Below are positions 54,726-64,000 of a stretch of 64,000 bases of DNA, piece after piece; the stretch's first letter is position 1; every line of letters begins with the position of its first letter. Source of the DNA: Scenedesmus sp. ARA3 (Eukaryota; Chlorophyta; Chlorophyceae; Sphaeropleales; Scenedesmaceae); NCBI GenBank assembly GCA_004335835.1, contig RWJK01001702.1, positions 62,001-126,000 on the forward strand, given 5' to 3'. A model generated the notes under the pieces. It worked only from the letters and a program-made list of their open reading frames with translations, made no database searches and had not been told where the DNA came from. The position numbers and the translations under genes are program-made.

Positions 54726-57700
54726 TCCTGCTCTGCTTGCTCAGGGCCGCTACCAGCCATCTCAGCATCGCTTGCATCAGCAGCTGCCGCTGCTGCCGGC
54801 TGCTCCTCAGTGTCTGTTGCAGCTGCCTCACCTGGCACTGCTGCTGACGCCCGCCCCTTGCGGCTGCGCCGCGCAGGCTGCGCAGGAGCCACTGGCGCCG
54901 CTGCAGCAGCCGCTGAGCTGCGGCCCCTGCGGCCAGCGCCCGGAGTGCCCCGTGACGGCTGCGCCACCTCCTCCCCATCTCCAGCTGCAGCTGCGGCGAT
55001 GCCCATGCCAGCCGAGCTGGTGGCTCTGCTGCGTGTGAGCCTGCCTGCTGCTGCAGGTGCTGCTGCAGGTAGTGCTGCCGCTACCTCTGCTGCTCCCTGC
55101 AGTGCCGCATCCTCTGGGATAGCTGGCAGTGCTGGCACAGCAGCAGCAGCAGCCGCTCCTGCGACTGCTGCCCCGGCAGCCTCATCTTCATCTGCTGCTG
55201 TGATTTCACTGGGCCCTGCAGCTGCTGGCTCAGCGGCTGTAGCAGCAGCGCGGCTGTTGCGTCGTGCGCGGCCAGCCCCAGCGCTCGCTGCTGAGGACGT
55301 CTTGCGTCCACCGCCTCGCCTTTTTCTGCTTGCAGGTGCTGCGGCATCCACTCCTGTCGCCTCAAACTGCATGGGCTCAGCAGCCTCAGCTACAGCTGCC
55401 GGCTCTTCAGCCACAGGCTCTTCAGCTGCAGCTGCCGGCTCAGTTTCTGCTGCAGCTGCGTGCTCTGCCTGTGCTGCAGCTGCCTGCTCCGCCTCTGCTG
55501 CAGCTGCGTGCTCAGCCTGTGCTGCAGCTGCCTGCTCCGCGTCTGCTGTAGCTGCAGCGTCCTGTTCTGCTGCAGCTGCTGCAGCTGCCTGCGTCACGCT
55601 GCCAGGCGTGCTTGTCCTGGCGAACGCCCTGTGCATCCAGCCGAGCCCTAGCAGCGACCCGCCACCAGGGGTCTTGCTGATGGAAGCGTACGTAGAGGTG
55701 CCGACGCCAACACCTGCTGCAGCAAGGCCTGCTTCAGCACCAGCTGCTGCTGCTGCAGCTGCTGCAGCTGCCCTGCTGCTGCCAGCACCGGCATTGCCAA
55801 TCATGGGAGGGGTAGCTACATCTGCATCTGCACCCTGCTGGCTATGCGGCGAGGCAACGTCTGCCATCCTGCGGGCAGTTGCTGCCGCCGCTCGTGCTGC
55901 GTTTGCTGCTGCAAGCTCCAGGATGTCTCCTGCCTCCACACCCATGCTGATGTCACCATCACCTGCTGCTGTGGCTGCTGCTGCTGCTGGCGCCTGCTCA
56001 TCTTCATCTCCTAACCCAATCCCAGCAACTGCCGCGACAGCCGCCCTACGAGCAGTGCGTGGTGTTGGTGCAGCCTTGGGGGCTCTGCCTGCACGCCTGC
56101 GGCCAGCACCGCCACCTGATGCAGGCACAGCTTGCTCCTCTGCTGCAGCCCCTGTCTGTGGTGCAGCCTCTTCCTCCTCCTCTGCTGCTGCTGCTGCTGC
56201 TGCCAGGTCACCAGCCTCTTCTGGCACCGCAGGCACCGCCGCTTGCCGCTGCTCATCTTGCTGCTGCTCCTGCTGCTTCTTATGTGCACTGCGGCTGCTG
56301 CTGCGGGCCCTGCTTGCCGGTGCTGCTGCCGCAGCCTTCTGCCTGGCCCTGCCCCTGCCTCCTGATGCGGCTGCCCCCTCTGCAGCGTCATCTTGCTGGT
56401 CTACATCATGGAACTCGTCTGCTTCATCAGCCGCTGCTGGTGCAGCTGCTGTTGCACCTGCTGGTGACGCAGCAAGCAGCTCCTGGGCATCATGGAACTC
56501 CTCTGCAGCATGTACTGCAGCAGCAGCAGCTGCTGCGGCTGCCTCTGCTTGCTGTGCTGCTGTCTGTTCTGCTGCTGCTGCTGGCTCCTTTGCTGCCTCT
56601 TCCACTTCCATGTCGGCTGCAGCATCCCCAGCCACTAGCGCTGCTGCTGCAGCGCTGCGGCTCCTGCCAGCCCTGCCGCGCTGCTGCTGCTGCTGTTGCT
56701 CCTGCTCAGCGGGTGCCTCTGTAGCAGGAGCTGCAGCTGCAGCTGCTGCTGCTGTTGCTGCTGCTGCTGTTGCTGCTGCAGTGCTCCTGGGCCTGCCCCT
56801 GCCCCTGCGCCGCGGTGTTGTCGCCTCAGCAACTTCCGCTGCCGCGCCTGCTGCTGCTGCTGCTGCTACCTCCTGCTCCTGTGCTGCTGCCTGGCCTGCT
56901 GGATCAACCTCCATGGTCCTCTCCTGCTCCTGCTCCTGCTGCTGCTGTGCTGCCGCGGAAGACGGCCCAGCCACAGCACCTTCACGCGCTGCTGCTGCTG
57001 CGGCTGCGGCTGCTGCCAGGGGTCTGCCTGGCGTCCTGGACATCCCAAACAGGTTGGCAATGCGGCTCACAGGTGACAGTGGCACAGCTGCTGCAGCTGC
57101 TGCTGCACGCTGCTGGGCCAGGGTCTGCTCTTGCAGCACAGCTTCTTCACGTGCCTGCAGCAGGCAGAGAGTGTGTGGATCACAGCAGAAATGGCAGACG
57201 CACGTGTCAGCAAAGGATGCCCCACCAACTGTGGGCACTGGGTGACTGCAGTGGGCTGAGTACACATCCTGCCTGTGCTTAGATGGCGGGGCCCATGATG
57301 CATCTGCAGCAGCAGCCTCTCCAAGGCGCTCTGCATGGTGATTCACTGCAAGCACCTGTGCATGGCAAGCTGTTTTGACCCCGCATCACAAAGTAACGCT
57401 TAAACGATGTACACACCCGTGTGTCAGCACACACCCACCTGCACTTCAGCCTCCCTGGCAGCCAGCTGCTGCTCAGCTGCCTCCTGTGCAGCGCGCTGCT
57501 GCAGCAGTTGCTGCTCATGCTGCTGCAGCGCTGCCTGCCTGGCGTCCAGCGCCTGCTCCTGCGCAGCAGCAGCAGCCTCGCGCTCGCCCACTGCTGCCTC
57601 TGCGCGGGCCAGCTGTGCAGCGCGTGCATTGAGCTGCAAGGCCCTGTTGCTAAGGGTTTTGTCGTGGTCGTCCTGCTGGTCCTTGCGTGCAGCCAGCTGG

Positions 57701-60700
57701 GAGTCGCGCTGCCCAACAGCCTCCTCCTGCAAGGTCCAGGCGGTGCAGCATCATGGCAGGGGGAAGACGGGGTCAGCAAGGCAGCTGAGTGGAACTAGCA
57801 GTCGGGCCGGCAGGTGTAAGCAGGTGTAAGAGCGCGTGGTGATGCTGCACAGCTCGCAGCGGCATGTGTATGGTGGTGGCAGCAGGTGACACAATATTGC
57901 GGCGTTGCCCTTCAGCAGCTCCACACACACATATCCTTATATGAAAACCTGCAAGCACACCGTCTGCTGCATCTTATAAGTTCTGTCCCTTGCCACTGGC
58001 TGGGCAGCTTGAGCATGCAGGCTGAAGGTGCCAAGCTATCCCTGCCCCATGCTGCCCACCTTGGCCTGCAGGCGCGTCTCCCTGTCAGTCAGCGCAGTCT
58101 CCCGCTGGTCGTTCACCAGCTGCGCCGCATGCAGCTCCGACTGCGCCGCAGTGAGCGCCTGCTGGCCTGCCTGCAGCGCAGCCTCGCGCGCCTGCAAGTC
58201 TTGCGTGGCAGCAGCGACTGCCGCCTCGCGGGAGGCAAGATTGGTGTTGCGCTCGTCCTGTGCAAAGGCGTTCTGCGCAAGCTCTGCTGCACGAGCGCTG
58301 CTGGCCCTGCAGGAGGATGCAAGAGCCGGGAAGTGCAGCAGAGTTGCCAGGCAGGTGGGCAGCAGTCAGGGCAGGCTTGCACACATGCACATTCATCAGC
58401 CTGCTTTGGCTTTGGTGTTCCTGCAAGCTGTGCCTGTTTCTGTTCGGATTACGGCATTCGCAGGCACCCATATGCTGCTGCGGCAACCACTCCCTACTGC
58501 AGATGCTGAGCAAATCCCGCCCAGCCAATCTTCCCGCACCTGCGCCCTGCCTCTAACTCCTCCTCCTGCTGCTGCACCGCTGCCTCCCGCTCGTCCAGTG
58601 CACGGGCGCGCGCCTCCTGCTCGTCCTTGCGCTTGTCGGCCTCAGCCAGCCGCTTGTTCAGAGCAGCCTCCTGCTTGGCCTGCGCGACGGGGAGAGGCGT
58701 GTGCAGGTGTGATGATTTGAGAAGAGTGCAGCAGCGCGTGCTGGTGGGCATGGAGAGAGATGTCTCACGCAGCGCAGAGAGGATGCAGACATCAAGGAGC
58801 ATGTCAGCGTGCCTTTGCGCAACAGCAAAATTTGCAATGCTTCATCTGCTTGAGCCAGGGAGGGGCCACAGGGCGGGCCAGGTGCAGCAAGTAACAAGCA
58901 TAGCAGCAAGGGGAGCCAGCCAGTGACCAGCTCACCAGTTGTGCTGCGTGCTTCTCCTGGAACTTGCGCTCCTTGTCTGTGGCAATCTTCTGCTGGTTCT
59001 GCTCTTGCGAGCGCGCATCCAGTGAGGAGCGCAGCTCCTGCGGCAACAGACAAGCGGGCGGCATTGCAATGCGTCAGTCAATGCATATCAGATGCACAAA
59101 CTAGCATCGCAGCGGGTAACTACAGGCAGCTGCGTTTCAACATGCACCCTGTCTGCTCTGTTCAGCACGGGTGAAATGAGCAGCATGCCCTACTGAGCTG
59201 AGACAGAGACACCAAGCAACTTTGGCCATGCCCTGCACACCAGGTGCACCTTCCAGTCCACACCAAGCAACCTGCTGCCTCACCTCCAGCTTCTGCTTCT
59301 CCTCATCCAGCTTGTCCTGCTGCTGCTGCTTCTCCTTCTCCAGCTTGGCCTGCTCCTGCTTGAGCTGCTTGCGCAGGGCATCAGCCTCCTTGCGCTCTCG
59401 CGCACCCTGAGCATCCACATCAGCCTGCGCCAGCCGCGCGTTGGCAAGGACCTCCTCAGCCTGCTGCTTTGCCTGCTCTGCGTCCTGCTGCGCCTGCTGT
59501 GCGCGCTGCTGCGCTGCTGCCTTCGCTGCATCTGCCGATGCCTTTGCGGCAGCGACCTCCGCTGTCAGCTGCGCCTCGCGCTCTGCAAAGGTCTCCTGCT
59601 GCGCCTCCAGCTGCGCACGCAGGTCTGCAGCGGCAGAAGCGACATGATGCACTGGTGAGGACAACAACAGGGCTGAAAGTGTACTGCGGGGTTGGTTGGT
59701 GTGCCTAGACCATGTGGTGACTGAGCCGGGCATTCCTGCAAAAGACTGCTTGCTGTGGTGGTGACCTGCTTCCTCGCTTGGCACCCACGGCACCAACCAT
59801 AACATGCACGTCATATTGAAGCGACAAAAGCGGTGTCAGGTGATGGCTGCGCTTCTACGACTGCTAGCTGACACAACCACCACCACATGAGTGTTGCATG
59901 TGGCACGTACCTTTGAGCTGCTTGTCCTTGCTGGTCTCGCTGCTGCTGGCGACATCAGCATCTGCTCGCAGCTGTGCCAGCTGCTGCTGCAGGGAGTCCA
60001 CCTCAGCCTGCGGCATGACACGGCACACCGCACACGCAAAAGCAGCGCAGTGCAGCAGCGTTTGCAAGTGCTACTGCCTGTGTTTATATAAAGCGCTGCG
60101 GGTGATCTTTCAGCACGCAACCACACACACGCTAGGGAGCTGTGCAGCATTGCAGCCAGCATCCTCCATGGTGCATGCTGCAGGACTGGCTTCATGAATT
60201 GTGCGGTCAATTGATGGCAGGCTGTGGACAATGGGGCGGGCTTGAAAGTCTGCCAGCTGTAAGCGATGCCGGGACGCCACTCATTTATCACCCACCTGGT
60301 GACGTGCTGCTTGCTGCTGCAGCTGCGCCTTGACGCCGTCAACCTGGGTGGCAAGCTGGTCACGCTGCTGTGCTGCCCGGTCAGCATCAGACCTGCAGCA
60401 GTGCCAGCAGCATGTGCAGCGGGCATGTAACGTCAAAGCAGCTCCAGCAGTCTGTTTGTTTGCTGCAGTTTGCATTGAGGCTGGTCAGGATGCTGTTGCT
60501 GATATGCTTGCACATATTTCTAGCACAGGCAGGGCCTTGACCTGTACAGTTGCGTGTCAATGTTTGGCTGAAGGACACCTGCACATGTAATGCCGCAGCA
60601 CATCACGCCGCATGCCTGCGTAACAGTAACTGTGCTCAAAGTATTGGTGCTGCCTGCCAGCAGCATGGACGGTGCTCCAGCAGCACAAACCCACGCACCT

Positions 60701-61340
60701 GGCAGCCTGGCAGCCTGCATGCTCCGCTTGCAGCTGCTGCAGCTGTTGCTGCAAATCCTGCAAGCTGCTATTCAGCCGCTGCTGCTCTGCTATGGATGAT
60801 GCGTAGTATTCCTGCATCGCCTCCATGGCAGCCTGGGCACAGCAGCAACATCACCAGCTTCAGTCGGCAGCACGTAGACACTCCAGCCTGTCATAGCTGA
60901 TGTGCAACTTGCGCCTATTTGCACGAGCGCATGAGCAATGCAGTGCAGGCGTCGCTGTCACCCAGCAGAGCATGCAAGTGCTGCATGCCATCAGCTGCTG
61001 TAGTACTCATACCTGCCGCTGTGCTTCATAGTCCTCGATTGCCAACGTCTGCTGGTCGCTGACAGCCCGCAGCTCCTCAACCTACAGCAGGAATGTCAAC
61101 TGATTGTCAGTCTTTTGGCATTGCAAGCTGTCCCAGGCAGCCCTGCATGGCAGCAGTGCTCCAGTACCTCTCTTTGTGCCACCTTGAGCTGGCGCTCCAC
61201 TTCCCAGTACTCATCCCAGCTAACAGCAGCCAGGTCCTTCTTCCTGCGGAGCCAGGGTGGTCTTGAGTAACCCGTGCATATGTAAAGCACGAATGGGCCG
61301 TCAGATGCACGCACCTGACTGAGCTTGGCGTGTATGACAT
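53858..61340 (-). CDS. Large coiled-coil protein with Ala-rich, AT-hook and GR-repeat C-terminal half (putative nuclear structural protein)
   Basis: Twelve exons close in phase to 1637 aa: 61315-61340, 61168-61243, 61013-61081, 60699-60832, 60296-60392, 59911-60007, 59284-59624, 58936-59037, 58540-58679, 58060-58306, 57439-57726 and 53858-57154. Residues 1-539 are almost pure heptad-type coiled coil (KKDLAAVSWDEYWEVERQL, then long Q/E/K/A helices). The 1098-residue rest is Ala/Glu/Gln-rich, with an AT-hook-like RRRGRGRPRST near residue 655 and a second RGRGRPRSG near 1564, an RG/GR repeat near 1495-1520, and basic clusters RKRRGGGRK, KRKRS and a terminal KRQKRL. AT-hooks bind the minor groove of AT-rich DNA, and the basic clusters look like nuclear localisation signals. 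I infer a chromatin- or nuclear-matrix-associated scaffold, comparable in build but not visibly homologous to plant lamina-like proteins. No enzyme domain is seen. Confidence 0.85.
55440..55575 (-). repeat. Short amino-acid repeat block (EQAAAAQAEHAAAA type)
   Basis: Inside the last exon of the coiled-coil gene, successive 7-residue units of the form AEQAAAA/AEHAAAA repeat several times, built from GCTGCAGCTGC-type DNA. A variant block EEPVAEEPAAVAEAAEP follows it in the protein. It looks like slippage-driven expansion of coding triplets. Confidence 0.75.
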
Positions 61341-62826
61341 ATTGCCCTTGAGTTGATCAATGTTGCCCGGCTATTTCAGAGCAGCGCATGTGCATTCGTC
61401 ATCCACTGCTTCAAAGCATAATTGTTAATAGCTTGACTCGAAGAAGAAGCTGTCGACGAGGGTGCACTGCCACCCGGCAGCAGTCCTTGATGCTGTGCTT
61501 GTACTTCTCGCTGACAAGACGCACCGCTTGCTGTGCATGCTAACTGCTCATTGCACCCATCGGCAGCTGTCGGCAGCCTCCTTCAACAATTTGCAGTCGG
61601 TGCACCGGGGCGCAGGTCTTGCTTTCAAACTGCCCCTGCAATGTTCGGGGTCGTCAATTAATCTTTCATGTTGATTAAACATGTAACAAAAATATACATC
61701 TGCTGATACAAAGTAGATGATCGCAGCACTCAGCGACACGTGGCGGGTGCCCAGGCTGCTGTGCAGCTGCCACCTTCAAGATCGGCACGCTCCACCTCGT
61801 GTGGCATTGAAACAGCAGAACAACTTGAGTTTGGCTTATAAACGTGACGTGCTGCCCAAAAGCTGCTGCTATAGGTCAGGTTCTACTTTTGTGTGTGCTT
61901 CCCTGCAGAAGACACACCTTGCGTCAAGAAAACAGCATCTGTGGCGCACAGACAGCATCTGTTCCATGACGTGTGCAGCACAGGAGGATATCTGCCCTTC
62001 TACTTCGCACGCTTCTTCATGGACAAGACCAGGCGATGCAGTCGGCTGCACAGCTTCTGCCTGCTGCTAAGTTGCGCCTATCGTCAGAGGTGTCCCCATC
62101 AGCGGCAGTGCAGTGAATCGCTTACGAGATGCAGTGCAAGACTCAGAGCAAACATAGTGGTCCTCACCGCAGATGCAAGAGGGATGCATCCGATGAGTCC
62201 AGAGTCTAAGGGCTGTAGCATGCTACAGGCGATGCGCATCGCACCCATGGTGTGGTGAATCTCTGTCCTTTTGCGAAGGGTGGCAGGGCCAGCTCCGCGT
62301 GCATGGAACGGCCAAGCAGCATCACAACAAAGACCGTCCAGGCTAGGTGCACAGCGTATGTTGTGCTTTTTTGAAGCTGGCAGCTCTAGCTGCAGCTCTA
62401 GCTGCCAGCGCACTGCACCAGCTCTGGTGCCCTGAGGCGCCAGCACAGCTCTGGAGGCCCCAAAGTTAATTGAGTCGAACCGACCCTGACTCCTGGCTGA
62501 CTGCAGAATTTGGAATGCACCTTTGCAGCAGTGGCTGCGAGACGTCCCCAGTGCTTGACCAGCTGAGGTGCGGTTTACTGTGAACCTTGGACGTCAACCA
62601 CTCCTGCATTCGGCCCGCTGCCAGCAACCGGCCTGAGCACAGCCCCATGGCAACATCTGGTGAATCCATTACCTCCTTCACACAGCCATGGCCGAGAATG
62701 CGCGCAGTTCGAGCTGAGCCTGATTACTGAGTCACAGCTGCTACCCGCCCCCAAGCGACTACACAGGCGACAGGCAGTGCCTCGTTTAGCTTACGTCAGC
62801 ATATTGTGCAGCTCGCTGCGGCGCTG
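61341..62826. other. Divergent intergenic region
   Basis: About 1.5 kb separates the minus-strand coiled-coil gene from the plus-strand membrane-protein gene, so both promoters lie here. Plus-strand open frames of up to about 120 codons exist (61717-62070, 61893-62258) but I see no splice logic or domain. A compact direct/inverted repeat built on AGCTCTAGCTGC lies at 62378-62406. Confidence 0.45.
62378..62406. repeat. AGCTCTAGCTGC direct repeat with near-palindromic ends
   Basis: Two copies of AGCTCTAGCTGC follow each other at a 12-base period, and the flanks TGGC/GCCA make the whole block nearly self-complementary, so it could form a hairpin. Confidence 0.75.
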
Positions 62827-63897
62827 ATGGGGTTGAAGTCCAGCGGTCGTGGCGCCTTGCCCTCGTTCGCCGTGTGGCAGGCCCACCAGCTACTGGCGAG
62901 AGACGTGCTCTTCGGCTCGTTCCTGCTGCTGACGTTTTGCCTGTACCTCTTCAAGACAGCACCGGCTGCCTGCGAAATAGGCCCCGAGCCCGCCCTAACA
63001 GCAGCAGACAGCAGCAACACCCGTAGTGAGCAGCAGCACTGGCCGCTGGCTTGGCAATTCTTCTGCAGGCCCTTCTCACTTACACCAAGCACCTCCAGCC
63101 TCCAGCAGCTTGCAGCGCCATGGCAGCAGCAGCAGCAGCTGCTGTCCGCTGCTTGCCAGGCAGTGCAAGATGCTGCGAATGCGTGCATTGCACCCAATAC
63201 AGCTGACCAGCAGCAGCAGGCGCAAGCTCAGGGCAGCTTCTTGGCGATTGCTGGTGGCTGGGCGCTTCTGGCAATCGGTGCAGCAGGATGGGCTGTCAAG
63301 GGCGTGGCAACAAAGCTGCTGGTCAACTGCACGGGCATACTGGTGTGCTGCCTGCAGGTGAGCAAGCTGTGCTACGAGGGCGATTGTGCTAATAATGTCG
63401 GTCTGCGCAGCTTCTGCAGTATGCCATGCGTCAAACATATATGAAACTTTGAACAGGGCAGCCGCCGTTGAATATTGCACATGCCACGCCCTTGACAGCC
63501 CATCCTGTCAATGAATATTGCACATGCAGTTTCCATCACTTCACTCGTGCCTGCAGTGCGTGCATTGCTGCTCAAGCGCCCAGGCTGCTGCATGGCTGGT
63601 CTTGTCATGCTTCACGCTAAATGACACCCTGCTTGGTCTAAATCTTGCTGTCGTCCTTCTCTGCTGCATTTCTACAGGCGATGTTTGTGTACTTCGCGTG
63701 TGGCTGGCTGACCGGAGACCCTTTCCACATGCTCATCCCTCCGCTACGCCTAGGGCTGCTGCTGGTGCTGTGCACCCCGCTGCCACTGCCCAACCTGCCG
63801 CTGCTGGCTCGCTCCTTGGCAGCAGGGCCAGCGAAACACTCCACGCACCACCGACTAGCTGGGGCAGTAGTGAGGGCAAGCAGCAGCAAGGCAGCTG

Positions 63898-63935
<38 letters not shown>

Positions 63936-64000
63936 TCCTCCTGGGTGGTGTGGTACCGCCCAGCCATGTACTGGCAGCAGCCGCGCCTGCGGCAGTGGGT
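62827..64000 (+). CDS. Multi-pass membrane protein, unknown family (3' end outside window)
   Basis: Two exons are visible: 62827-63357 (177 codons, phase 0) and 63678-64000, still open at the window edge. The first ATG in frame is at 62827; an upstream exon cannot be excluded. Hydrophobic spans: DVLFGSFLLLTFCLYLF near residues 27-43, a second about 145-175 (LAIAGGWALLAIGAAGWAV and LLVNCTGILVCCLQ), and a third beginning MFVYFACGWLTG and continuing into LRLGLLLVLCTPLPLPNLPLL after the intron. A loop with a Gln run separates the first two, and a run of about 14 Ser follows the third, encoded by AGC triplets. Nothing identifies a substrate or pathway, so it is listed as unknown. Confidence 0.68.

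Noticed and set aside
53904..57245. Plus-strand 1113-codon open frame as a gene
   Set aside because: It is the mirror of the Ala-rich exon on the minus strand, whose twelve exons join in phase with a sensible coiled-coil start and a basic C-terminus. The antisense translation is Ser/Ala/Cys noise.
63638..63967. Minus-strand Leu-rich frame as a membrane protein
   Set aside because: It is the reverse of the AGC-encoded Ser run and membrane exon of the plus-strand gene; poly-Leu arises from CTG read on the other strand.

Overview
The window is nuclear DNA from a flagellated eukaryote, most likely a chlorophyte green alga. All genes are broken into many exons by introns of roughly 60-500 bp with GT...AG ends. 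Coding and non-coding DNA is saturated with CAG/CTG triplets, giving Gln, Ser, Ala and Leu runs. A complete axonemal dynein heavy chain implies cilia, and a plant/alga-type Old Yellow Enzyme and algal-style modular surface proteins fit the same assignment. I see no bacterial genes, rRNA, tRNA, CRISPR or transposon. Exon models were built by hand from reading frame, splice-site dinucleotides and phase; where every phase closes I say so.

Layout. (1) 10-6398, + strand: 3' part of a large type I membrane protein with Cys-rich fibronectin-II/kringle-like modules, a CUB domain, a GDGW motif, one membrane span and a Gln/Ser/Tyr-rich tail. (2) 7501-8617, - strand: acyl-CoA-binding protein. (3) 8916-9921, + strand: a 131-residue unknown protein, head to head with (2). 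(4) 11680-15066, - strand: right-handed beta-helix protein. (5) 15701-19308, - strand: Old Yellow Enzyme family flavin oxidoreductase. (6) 19754-45416, - strand: a 25.7-kb gene for an axonemal inner-arm-type dynein heavy chain. (7) 47574-52488, - strand: membrane-anchored alpha/beta hydrolase, 12 exons, 896 aa. (8) 53858-61340, - strand: 1637-aa coiled-coil protein with an Ala-rich, AT-hook and GR-rich C-terminal half, probably nuclear. (9) 62827-64000, + strand: 5' part of a multi-pass membrane protein cut by the window edge.

There is no operon logic. Genes 4 to 8 happen to lie in a row on the minus strand, and the genes belong to unrelated processes: surface recognition, lipid handling, redox metabolism, ciliary motility, hydrolase chemistry and nuclear structure. 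The most interesting items are the animal-like extracellular module set of gene 1, the large coiled-coil/AT-hook protein of gene 8, the beta-helix protein of gene 4, and two pure CAG tracts of 30 and 31 units sitting in introns of neighbouring genes 4 and 5. No self-evident new multi-gene system is present.
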